Part shown: positions 49,760-56,625 of the stretch, one piece after another
Layout: the number at the start of each line of letters is the position of its first letter
Numbering within the stretch: the stretch's first letter is position 1
Assembly (NCBI RefSeq): GCF_001723055.1
Contig: NZ_MDCR01000010.1
Location: forward strand, 1-56,625
Source of the DNA: Streptomyces niveus
GTDB taxonomy: Bacteria > Actinomycetota > Actinomycetes > Streptomycetales > Streptomycetaceae
Length of the DNA stretch: 56,625 bases
Direction of reading: 5' to 3'
The notes under the pieces: model-generated
Databases searched by the model: none
The model's input: the letters and a program-made list of their open reading frames with translations, nothing else
What the model was told of the DNA's origin: nothing
Position numbers and translations under genes: made by a program

Positions 49760-50791
49760 TCAGTCCTGCTTCTCACCGCTCGCGAACCGGGAGATGACCA
49801 GGGCGACGATGATGATCGCGCCGTTCAGGAACTGGTTCCAGAGCGCGGGCACCCCGCCCAGCGTCATCACGTTCACGACCAGTTGCAGCGTCAGCACACC
49901 GGTCAGCGCGCCGAAGAGCGTGCCGCGCCCGCCCTTGAGGCTGATGCCGCCGATCACGGCGGCGGCGAAGACCTGGAAGATCCAGCCGTTGCCCTGGGTG
50001 GCGGCCACCGAGCCGTAGTGGCCGGTGTAGAGGATGCCGGCGAAGGCAGCCAGCACGCCGCCGATGGCGAGCACGATCCAGGTGATCCGGTCGACCCGGA
50101 CGCCGGCGGCACGCGCCGCCTCCGGGTTGCCGCCGATGGCGTACAGCGAACGCCCGTGCCGCAGCCAGGCGAGCGAAGCGCCGCCGATGGCGAAGAGCGC
50201 GAGACAGATCCAGACGGCGGCGGGCGCCCCCAGCCAGTCGGTCTTGCCGAGGTAGCGGAAGGACTCCGGGACATCGGTGATCGACTTGCCCTCGGTGATG
50301 CCGATCTGGAGACCGCGCAGCATCGTGAGCATGCCGAGGGTCGCGATGAATCCGTTGACCCGCAGCTTCAGGATCAGGAAGCCGTTGATCACGCCGACGA
50401 CCAGGCCGACCAGCAGACACAGCGGGATGGCCGACCAGACGGGCAGCAGATCGAGGCCGGCGAACCGCCCGCCCTCCCCCGGCAGCACCATCCACATGGC
50501 GATGACCGGCGCGATGCCGATCGTCGACTCCAGCGACAGGTCCATCCGGCCGCAGATCAGGATCAGCGCCTGCCCGAGCACCAGCAGGCTCAGCTCGGAC
50601 GACTGCTGGACGACGCTGATCAGGTTGTTGGAGGTGAGGAAGACCGGCGACACGATGAAGCCGATCACCATCAGCACCAGGATCACCGGCACGAGCGAGA
50701 AGTCGCTCCACCTGATGAGCTTCAGCCGGCTCAGCGGGTGGTCGTCGTCGCGCTCCTTGTCGAGCACCGGCGGTCGTATCGTCTCGGTCAT
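49760..50791 (-). CDS. ABC sugar transporter permease (RbsC-like)
   Basis: This 343-aa membrane protein is of the ribose/monosaccharide BPD_transp_2 family with about nine or ten helices. VLGQALILICGRMDLSLESTIG and FIATLGMLTMLRGLQIGITEG are typical segments, and the C-terminus has GRGTLFGALTGVLTLQLVVNVM. It is the last gene of the operon, starting with a 4-bp overlap (ATGA) at the ATPase stop. It should transport the sugar captured by the binding protein encoded upstream. Confidence 0.95.
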   Translation of the reverse strand: MTETIRPPVLDKERDDDHPLSRLKLIRWSDFSLVPVILVLMVIGFIVSPVFLTSNNLISVVQQSSELSLLVLGQALILICGRMDLSLESTIGIAPVIAMWMVLPGEGGRFAGLDLLPVWSAIPLCLLVGLVVGVINGFLILKLRVNGFIATLGMLTMLRGLQIGITEGKSITDVPESFRYLGKTDWLGAPAAVWICLALFAIGGASLAWLRHGRSLYAIGGNPEAARAAGVRVDRITWIVLAIGGVLAAFAGILYTGHYGSVAATQGNGWIFQVFAAAVIGGISLKGGRGTLFGALTGVLTLQLVVNVMTLGGVPALWNQFLNGAIIIVALVISRFASGEKQD

Positions 50792-52341
50792 CGGCTCTCC
50801 CCCACACCTTCCATGGCGGCGACCAGTTCCCGGTCGGTCCACCCGCTCCCGAACGTTGCCACCACTCGCCCGTGGAACAGGGCCAGTACGCGGTCGCAGA
50901 CCCGCAGATCATCCAGCTCGTCCGAGATGATCACGGCCGCGTTTCCCTCGTCGGCCACCCGGCGTACGACGCCGAGCAGCGAGTCCTTCGACTTGACGTC
51001 CACGCCCGCCGTGGGGCGCAGCGCCACCAGCACGCTGGGCGCGCGGGCCAGCGCCCTGGCGACGACGACCTTCTGCTGGTTGCCGCCGGACAGGCCCGAG
51101 ACCGGCTGCTCGGGACCCGTCGTCTTGATGTCCAGCGAGGCGATCATGGACCGGGCGAACTCCCTCGTACGGGAGGGCAGTACGGTCCCCCACGGGCCGA
51201 GCTGGTCGGCGACGGTGAGCGTGGCGTTCTCGGCGACGCTGCGGTTCAGTACGAGGCCCTGGACGTGCCGGTCCTCGGGGATGTAGCCGATCCCGGCGTC
51301 CAGCGAGTGCGGCACACTGCCCGGTTTCACCGTCCGCTCGCGTACCGCGATCCGGCCCGCCGTCGCCTTCCGCATACCGGCCAGGGTCTCGCCCAGCGCG
51401 GTGTTGCCGCTGGCCGCGGACCCGGCGACGCCCAGCACCTCACCGGGGCGCACTTCGAGGTCGAGCGGTTCGAACTCGCCCTCCAGGGCGAGTCCTTCGG
51501 TGGTCAGTACGGGCTGCGCCGTACGGTCCGGTGCCACCGCGTGCGCGGCGTGCCAGGCGGCGGTCGAGCTCGCCGCGTCGCCCGTCATGGCCGTCACCAG
51601 GTCCGCCTTGGCCAGGTCCGCGACCGGCGCGGTCAGGACATGGCGGGCGTCCCGGTAGACGGTGACGGTGCTGCACAGCTCGTACACCTCCTGGAGGTGG
51701 TGGGAGATGAAGAGGAACGCCACCCCCTGGCTCTGGAGGTCGCGGAGCTTCTCGAAGAGGCTGTCGATGCCGCGGGCGTCGAGCTGGGCGGTGGGCTCGT
51801 CCAGGATGATGAGGCGGGCCCCGAACGACAGGGCGCGCGCGATCTCCACGAACTGGCGCTGCTCGACGGCGAGATCCTTGGCACGGGCGTCGGGATCGAC
51901 GCTGACGCCGTACTCGGCGAGCAGTTCCTCGGCCCGGGTGCGGAGCCGGCGCCAGCTGATGAGACGGCCGGCGATCCCGGAACGGCCGTTGCCCAGGCCG
52001 TAGTTGTTGAGGAACAGATTCTCGGCGACGGTCAGGTCGGGCACGACCATCGACTTCTGGTAGACGCAGGCGACCTTGGACTGCCAGGCCGTGATGTCGC
52101 CGAAGGCGGGCGCCGGTTCACCGCCGAAGCTGACCTTTCCCGCGTCGGCCTCGTGGAGTCCGGTGAGGACGCTGACGAGGGTGGACTTGCCTGCCCCGTT
52201 GCGCCCGACGAGTGCGTGGGACTCGCCGGGCGCGACGGTCAGCCGGACACCGTCGAGCGCCACGGTGGGACCGAAGCGCTTGACGATGCCCTCCGCGTGG
52301 ACGGCGGGCGCCGGCGCGCCGGCCGCAGCTGCCTTGGCCAT
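50788..52341 (-). CDS. ABC sugar transporter ATP-binding protein (RbsA-like, two domains)
   Basis: This 517-aa tandem ATPase is of the ribose-transporter type. Domain 1 has Walker A GRNGAGKSTLVS and Walker B LIILDEPTAQLD. Domain 2 (about residues 255-510) has the signature GLSGGNQQKVVVARAL, but its Walker A is GSAASGNTAL and its Walker B reads VLVALRPTAGVD, lacking the usual Asp-Glu. So only the first site looks fully catalytic. The ATG at 52341 is 2 bp after the binding-protein stop. Domain asymmetry is common in RbsA-like proteins, but loss of both acidic Walker B residues is more extreme. Confidence 0.94.
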   Translation of the reverse strand: MAKAAAAGAPAPAVHAEGIVKRFGPTVALDGVRLTVAPGESHALVGRNGAGKSTLVSVLTGLHEADAGKVSFGGEPAPAFGDITAWQSKVACVYQKSMVVPDLTVAENLFLNNYGLGNGRSGIAGRLISWRRLRTRAEELLAEYGVSVDPDARAKDLAVEQRQFVEIARALSFGARLIILDEPTAQLDARGIDSLFEKLRDLQSQGVAFLFISHHLQEVYELCSTVTVYRDARHVLTAPVADLAKADLVTAMTGDAASSTAAWHAAHAVAPDRTAQPVLTTEGLALEGEFEPLDLEVRPGEVLGVAGSAASGNTALGETLAGMRKATAGRIAVRERTVKPGSVPHSLDAGIGYIPEDRHVQGLVLNRSVAENATLTVADQLGPWGTVLPSRTREFARSMIASLDIKTTGPEQPVSGLSGGNQQKVVVARALARAPSVLVALRPTAGVDVKSKDSLLGVVRRVADEGNAAVIISDELDDLRVCDRVLALFHGRVVATFGSGWTDRELVAAMEGVGESR

Positions 52342-52343
52342 GA

Positions 52344-53417
52344 CTAGTTCTTCTTCTCCAGCTGGTTGGCCCACAGCGCCTTGTCGTCCACGTTGTCCTT
52401 GGTCACCAGGGGCGCGGGCAGCTGGTCCTCGAAGCCGCCCGGGATCTTGATGATGGTGGAGTCGTGGTCGGTCGGCCCCTCCTTCGGGGTCTTCCCGGCC
52501 AGCGCCTCCTTCGCGTAGTACAGCGCGTACTTGGCGTACAGGTCGGCCGGCTGCGAGATCGTGGCGTCGATCTTGCCCGCCCGGATCGCGTCCAGCTCCT
52601 CGGGGATGCCGTCGTTGGAGATGATCGTGATGTGCCCCTTCTCCCCCGGCGGCTTGAGGAGCTTCTTCTGCTCCAGCAGGGCGAGCGTGGGCTGCAGGAA
52701 GACACCGCCGGCCTGCATGTAGATGCCGCCCAGGTCCGGGTGCGCGGCGAGGGTGGACTGGAGCTTGGCCGACGCGACCTCGCCCTTCCACTCGGTGGCC
52801 AGCTCGAAGACCTTGATGTCCGGGAACTTCTCGTCCATGCAGCTCTTGAACGCCTCGGAGCGGTCCCGGCCGTTGATGGAGGAGAGGTCGCCCTGGAACT
52901 CGGCGACCTTGCCCTTGCCGCCCAGCTGCTCGCCGAGGTACTCGCAGGCCTTCTCCCCGTACGCGCGGTTGTCGGCCCGTACGACCATGTAGACGTCGCC
53001 CTTGTCGGGGCGGGTGTCGACGCTGACGACGGGGATCTTCTTCTCGTTCAGGTTCGCCAGCGTCTCGGCTATCGCGCCGGTGTCCTGCGGGGCCATCACG
53101 ACGGCCTTGGCGCCCTGGTCGGTGAAGGCCTGGACGTTGGAGACGAGCTTGCCGATGTCGTTCTGCGAGTTGGTCAGCGGCAGCGCGTCGATGCCCTCGT
53201 CCTTGACGCCGGACTCGATGTACTGCTGGTAGGAGTTCCAGAAGTCGCTGTCGCTGCGGGGCAGGTCGATGCCGACCTTGCCGCCGCCTTCGGCGTCCCC
53301 GCTCCCCGAGTCACGGTTGCAGCCCGCGAGGGCCGTGACGGCGAGCAGCGCGGCGCAGGCCGCGGCGCTCGTCCGCAGTGCGGTGCGTGGGGATCGCCCC
53401 ACAGGGTGTCGCAGCAT
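52344..53417 (-). CDS. ABC sugar-binding lipoprotein
   Basis: This 357-aa periplasmic-binding-protein-like-I domain protein (RbsB/XylF type) has a lipoprotein signal ending at Cys33 (VTALAGC). The mature part has VGIDLPRSDSDFWNSYQQYIESGVKDEG, GAKAVVMAPQDTGAIAETLANLNEKKIPVVSVDTRPD and HITIISNDGIPEELDAIRAG, characteristic of ribose/galactose binders. It is followed closely by its ATPase and permease genes. The ligand is probably a sugar or sugar acid related to L-fucose or L-fuconate, inferred from the enzymes upstream. Confidence 0.95.
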   Translation of the reverse strand: MLRHPVGRSPRTALRTSAAACAALLAVTALAGCNRDSGSGDAEGGGKVGIDLPRSDSDFWNSYQQYIESGVKDEGIDALPLTNSQNDIGKLVSNVQAFTDQGAKAVVMAPQDTGAIAETLANLNEKKIPVVSVDTRPDKGDVYMVVRADNRAYGEKACEYLGEQLGGKGKVAEFQGDLSSINGRDRSEAFKSCMDEKFPDIKVFELATEWKGEVASAKLQSTLAAHPDLGGIYMQAGGVFLQPTLALLEQKKLLKPPGEKGHITIISNDGIPEELDAIRAGKIDATISQPADLYAKYALYYAKEALAGKTPKEGPTDHDSTIIKIPGGFEDQLPAPLVTKDNVDDKALWANQLEKKN

Positions 53418-53461
53418 GGTGTGTCCGTCCTTGGGTGTGTGTCGGCTCAAGCTCAGGGGGC

Positions 53462-54250
53462 TCAGGGGGTGGCGGGGCGCAGGCGCAGGCCCTGCATTCC
53501 GCCGTCGACCGCGAGCGCCGTTCCCGTGACGGCGGCCGCGGCGGGGCTGGCGAGATAGGCGACCGCCGCCGCGACCTCGTCCGCGCCGACCAGCCGTCCC
53601 GTGGGCTGGCGCGCTTCGAGGGCGGCGCGTTCGGCCGCCGGGTCGGATGCCTGGTCGAGCAGGCGGCCGACCCAGGGGGTGTCGGCGGTGCCGGGGTTGA
53701 CGCAGTTGACGCGGATTCCCTCGCGTACGTGGTCGGCGGCCATCGCGAGGGTCAGCGACTGCACCGCGCCCTTGCTGGCGCTGTACAGGGCGCGTTGGGG
53801 CAGTCCGGCCGTGGCGGCGATGGAGCAGGTGTGGGTGATGGAGACGGCGCCCGGCCGGTCGGCGGCGGCGCGGCGCAGATGGGGCAGGGCGTGGCGGGCG
53901 GTACGGACCATGCCGAGGACGTTGATGTCGAGGACCCGCAGCCATTCGGCGTCGTCGTTGTCGGCGACGGTGCCGATGGCGCCGATCCCGGCGTTGGAGA
54001 CGACGGTGTGCAGGGCGCCGAACTCGGCCGCCGCCGCGTCGACGGCCGCGCGGACGGCGGCGTCGTCGGTGACGTCGGCCTGGAGGGCCAGGGTGCCTTC
54101 GGGGGCCGACGCGGTGTCGCGGTCGAGTACGGCGACGCGTGCGCCGCGCGCCAGGAGCAGGGTGGCGATGGCCGCGCCGATGCCGGAGGCGCCGCCGGTG
54201 ACGAGGGCGCCGAGGCCCGCGAAGTCTCCTGTGTCCTGTGCGGCGGTCAT
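53462..54250 (-). CDS. Short-chain dehydrogenase/reductase (sugar-acid pathway)
   Basis: This 262-aa NAD(P)-dependent SDR has cofactor motif [29 protein letters not shown], structural SNAGIGAIG, catalytic Ser in [11 protein letters not shown] and the Tyr-x3-Lys pair in [16 protein letters not shown], closing with [12 protein letters not shown]. It starts within a 4-bp overlap (ATGA) with the dehydratase stop. In the non-phosphorylating L-fucose pathway an SDR oxidises 2-keto-3-deoxy-L-fuconate, the dehydratase product, so that is the likely reaction here. Confidence 0.93.
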   Translation of the reverse strand: MTAAQDTGDFAGLGALVTGGASGIGAAIATLLLARGARVAVLDRDTASAPEGTLALQADVTDDAAVRAAVDAAAAEFGALHTVVSNAGIGAIGTVADNDDAEWLRVLDINVLGMVRTARHALPHLRRAAADRPGAVSITHTCSIAATAGLPQRALYSASKGAVQSLTLAMAADHVREGIRVNCVNPGTADTPWVGRLLDQASDPAAERAALEARQPTGRLVGADEVAAAVAYLASPAAAAVTGTALAVDGGMQGLRLRPATP

Positions 54251-55566
54251 GAGTTGGCCTCCTCGGTGGTGCGGCGGGCCTGCCAGACGGGCCCGTCGGG
54301 GTAGCGGTGTGCGGCGATCGACTCCGGGTGCATCCGGGCGGAGAAGCCCGGGGCGCCGGGGGTGACGTAGCGGCCCGATTCGATCACCGCGGGGTCGGTG
54401 AAGTGCTCGTGGAGGTGGTCGACGTACTCGATCACGCGGTCCTCCCAGGTGCCCGAGACGGCAACGTAGTCGAACATCGCCAGATGTTGGACCAGTTCGC
54501 ACAGGCCGACTCCGCCGGCGTGCGGGCAGACGGGTTTGCCGTACTTGGCGGCGAGCAGCAGGATCGCCAGGTTCTCGTTGACTCCGGCGACGCGCGCGGC
54601 GTCGATCTGGACGAAGTCGACGGCCTCGGCCTGGAGCAGCTGCTTGAACACGACGCGGTTGGCGACGTGTTCGCCGGTGGCGACCTTGACGGGCTGACCG
54701 GCCCGGACGGCGGCGTGGCCGAGGATGTCGTCGGGGCTGGTGGGCTCCTCGATCCAGTGCGGCTCGTACGGGGCCAGCGCGGTCATCCAGCGGATCGCGT
54801 CGGGCACGTCCCAGCGCTGGTTGGCGTCGACGGCGATCCGGATGTCCGGCCCGACGGCCGCGCGGGCCAGCTTCATCCGCCGTACGTCGTCGTCGAGGTC
54901 GCCGCCCACCTTGAGCTTGATCTGCTGGAAGCCGTCGGCGACGGCCTGTTCGGCGAGGGTGACGAGCTTGGTGTCGTCGTAGCCGAGCCAGCCGGGCGAG
55001 GTGGTGTAAGCGGGGTAGCCCTCGGCGCGCAGCCGGGCGGCGCGCTCGGCGCGGCCGGGTTCGGCGGCGCGCAGGATCTCCAGCGCCTCGACCGGGGTGA
55101 GGGCGTCGGTGAGATAGCGGAAGTCGACGAGGGAGACCAGTTCCTCGGGGGTCATGCCGGCCAGGAACTCCCAGACGGGCAGGCCCGCGGCCTTGGCTGC
55201 GAGGTCCCAGGCCGCGTTGATGACCGCGCCCGCGGCCATGTGCATGACGCCCTTCTCCGGTCCGAGCCAGCGCAGTTGGGAGTCATGGGTCAACTCGATG
55301 TGCAGCGCGGCGAGATCGGCGGCGGTACGGGGTGCCCGGCGGCCGATCACGTACGGGCGCAGGGCCTCGATCGCGGCGGCGAGTACGTCGTTGCCCCGGC
55401 CGATGGTGAAGCAGAAGCCGTGGCCCTCGGCGCCGTCGCCGGTGCGCAGGACCACGTAAGCCGCGGAGTAGTCGGGGTCGGGGTTCATGGCGTCCGAGCC
55501 GTCGAGCTGTTCCGAGGTGGGGAACCGGATGTCGTGTACCCCGAACTCTGTGACGGTCTGACTCAC
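54247..55566 (-). CDS. L-fuconate dehydratase (enolase superfamily)
   Basis: This 439-aa enzyme is of the mandelate-racemase/enolase superfamily and dehydrates L-fuconate to 2-keto-3-deoxy-L-fuconate. The N-terminal [30 protein letters not shown] is a family-specific signature. The barrel has the Lys-x-Lys base in QIKLKVGG, metal ligands in [10 protein letters not shown] and [25 protein letters not shown], and the C-terminal His in [19 protein letters not shown]. It is the first gene of the operon with ABC uptake genes downstream. An inverted repeat related to the GntR operator lies 20-50 bp upstream. Confidence 0.94.
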   Translation of the reverse strand: MSQTVTEFGVHDIRFPTSEQLDGSDAMNPDPDYSAAYVVLRTGDGAEGHGFCFTIGRGNDVLAAAIEALRPYVIGRRAPRTAADLAALHIELTHDSQLRWLGPEKGVMHMAAGAVINAAWDLAAKAAGLPVWEFLAGMTPEELVSLVDFRYLTDALTPVEALEILRAAEPGRAERAARLRAEGYPAYTTSPGWLGYDDTKLVTLAEQAVADGFQQIKLKVGGDLDDDVRRMKLARAAVGPDIRIAVDANQRWDVPDAIRWMTALAPYEPHWIEEPTSPDDILGHAAVRAGQPVKVATGEHVANRVVFKQLLQAEAVDFVQIDAARVAGVNENLAILLLAAKYGKPVCPHAGGVGLCELVQHLAMFDYVAVSGTWEDRVIEYVDHLHEHFTDPAVIESGRYVTPGAPGFSARMHPESIAAHRYPDGPVWQARRTTEEANS

Positions 55567-55585
55567 TGCACGCCCCTTGAGAAGA

Positions 55586-55615
55586 ACATCGGACCTCTTC
55601 GGTCATCCGATGTAT
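55586..55615. promoter_or_regulatory. FadR/GntR operator of the L-fuconate operon
   Basis: ACATCGGA (55586-55593) and TCCGATGT (55606-55613) are exact inverted repeats with a 12-bp centre. The distal half reads ATACATCGGATG on the minus strand, matching the palindrome before the regulator gene at 48980-48994. Regulation by that protein is inferred. Confidence 0.65.
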
Positions 55616-55821
55616 AGCGTCGTTGAGGGGTAAACGTCCAGGGGCGGAACGAAATTTACGGTCACAGCTCGGATGAATTCTCCGATTCGTTGTGTCAGCA
55701 CCCCCAGCCATGCCCAGCGGCGCGGAAGTTCACCCGCGCGTGCACGGGGGCTGCGGACGGGTAGCTGAGAAGCCGTAAGGTTGGTCCGTACGTTCAGAGA
55801 ACACTTCGGAAGGAGGCCTGG

Positions 55822-56625
55822 GTGATCGAGCTCGAGGGAGTACCCGAGCTGATCGACCCGGTCATGGTGGCCGCGTTCGAAGGCTGGAACGACGCCGGCG
55901 ACGCCGCCTCCACGGCGGTCGGACATCTGGACAGGGAGTGGAAGGGCGAGGTGTTCGCGGCGCTCGACGCCGAGGACTACTACGACTTCCAGGTCAACCG
56001 GCCCACGGTCTGGCTGGACGGCGGCGCACGGAAGATCGTCTGGCCCACCACCCGGCTCTCCGTGGTCCGGGTCGGCGGGGAGAAACCCCGTGACCTGGTG
56101 CTGGTCCGCGGCATCGAACCGTCCATGCGCTGGCGCTCCTTCTGCAACGAGATCCTGGGCTTCGCCCATGAGCTGGGCGTGGAGATGGTGGTGATCCTGG
56201 GCGCGCTGCTCGGCGACACCCCGCACACCCGCCCGGTGCCGGTGAGCGGCGTGACCTCGGACGCGGACCTGGCCAGGACGATGGACCTGGAGGAGACGCG
56301 GTACGAGGGCCCGACGGGCATCGTCGGCATCCTTCAGGAGGCGTGCACGCACGCGGGGGTGCCCGCGGTGAGTCTGTGGGCGGCCGTGCCGCACTACGTC
56401 TCGCAGCCGCCCAACCCGAAGGCGACGCTGGCCCTGCTGAACCGGCTGGAGGATCTGATCGGGCTGCGGATCCCGCTGGGTGAACTGGCGGAGGACGCGC
56501 GGGCGTGGCAGCTCGGGGTGGACCAACTGGCCGCCGAGGACAGCGAGGTGGCGGAGTACGTCCAGTCGCTGGAGGAGGCGCGGGACACCGCGGAGCTGCC
56601 GGAGGCGTCCGGCGAGGCGATCGCG
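55822..56625 (+). CDS. PAC2-family protein (proteasome-assembly-chaperone-like), partial
   Basis: The frame runs from GTG 55822, behind an AAGGAGG site, to the right edge without a stop (268 codons). The N-terminus VIELEGVPELIDPVMVAAFEGWNDAGDAASTAVGHL is typical of the PAC2 family, followed by VVILGALLGDTPHTRPVPVSG and VSLWAAVPHYVSQPPNPKATLALLNRL. The family resembles eukaryotic proteasome assembly chaperone 2 and is usual in proteasome-bearing actinobacteria. Its function in bacteria is not firmly known. The 254-bp gap upstream holds the L-fuconate operon operator and no other recognisable gene. Confidence 0.93.
   Translation, partial: MIELEGVPELIDPVMVAAFEGWNDAGDAASTAVGHLDREWKGEVFAALDAEDYYDFQVNRPTVWLDGGARKIVWPTTRLSVVRVGGEKPRDLVLVRGIEPSMRWRSFCNEILGFAHELGVEMVVILGALLGDTPHTRPVPVSGVTSDADLARTMDLEETRYEGPTGIVGILQEACTHAGVPAVSLWAAVPHYVSQPPNPKATLALLNRLEDLIGLRIPLGELAEDARAWQLGVDQLAAEDSEVAEYVQSLEEARDTAELPEASGEAIA

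Noticed and set aside
1..56625. CRISPR arrays, tRNA/rRNA genes, prophage genes, complete insertion sequences, replication origin
   Set aside because: No repeat-spacer periodicity, no tRNA-like cloverleaf noticed, no integrase, transposase or phage structural genes, and no DnaA-box cluster were seen on reading; computational scans (tRNAscan, CRISPR finder) would settle it.

Overview
The window is high-GC actinobacterial chromosomal DNA, almost certainly Streptomyces. The supporting signs are third-position GC bias throughout, GTG/TTG starts, AGGAG-type ribosome sites, a bacterial 20S proteasome/pupylation locus, a gyl glycerol operon and an IclR-type GylR next to metH. It looks like ordinary core chromosome. 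No tRNA, rRNA, CRISPR array, phage or complete insertion sequence was seen. Both ends cut genes: an ABC-2 permease on the left and a PAC2-family protein on the right.

Layout. (1) 1-2342: an exporter of the DrrAB type with a PadR-like repressor, all on the minus strand. (2) 2478-10894: a locus that reassembles the mycobacterial SigK neighbourhood. An ECF sigma/anti-sigma pair (sigK-rskA) faces a five-cistron, 4-bp-overlapping minus-strand operon (FAD oxidoreductase, DUF1365, cyclopropane-fatty-acid-synthase-like methyltransferase, an 80-aa internally deleted second methyltransferase, DUF1295). Divergent from that operon are a membrane molybdopterin oxidoreductase and a fasciclin lipoprotein. 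Three copies of one promoter motif, CCAATCC-N15-YCGAAT, sit in front of sigK, the FAD operon and the oxidoreductase. This predicts an autoregulated SigK-type regulon and is the most interesting system in the window. (3) 10938-12263: ADP-ribosylglycohydrolase (predicted leaderless) and a small secreted Cys-rich protein.

(4) 12407-31565: the conserved proteasome/Tat region, mostly minus strand: HelY-like helicase, lipid kinase, tatC, tatA, two small proteins, pafC, pafB, two FKBP isomerases, pafA, an MFS transporter with a divergent LacI regulator, prcA, prcB, a decayed endonuclease VII fragment, pup, dop and arc. Dop, Pup, PafA and Arc prepare, attach and deliver the Pup tag to the PrcBA core. 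(5) 31819-37107: ferredoxin, a secreted protein, TrmI, a site-2 protease, a RecB-like nuclease, a 179-bp MITE-like inverted-repeat element that supplies that nuclease's stop codon, and an orphan LuxR-type response regulator. (6) 37199-43616: a solitary peptide-binding lipoprotein, a HAD phosphatase and cobalamin-dependent metH.

(7) 43850-48875: gylR and the glycerol operon glpF-glpK-glpD, with matching GylR-type sites before gylR and glpF. (8) 49006-55566: a FadR/GntR regulator facing a sugar/sugar-acid operon (L-fuconate dehydratase, SDR dehydrogenase, sugar-binding protein, ABC ATPase, permease). The same ATACATCGGATG core lies in front of both the regulator and the operon, so this is probably an L-fuconate-type catabolic unit. 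Convergent genes are usually separated by strong perfect hairpins, which are listed.
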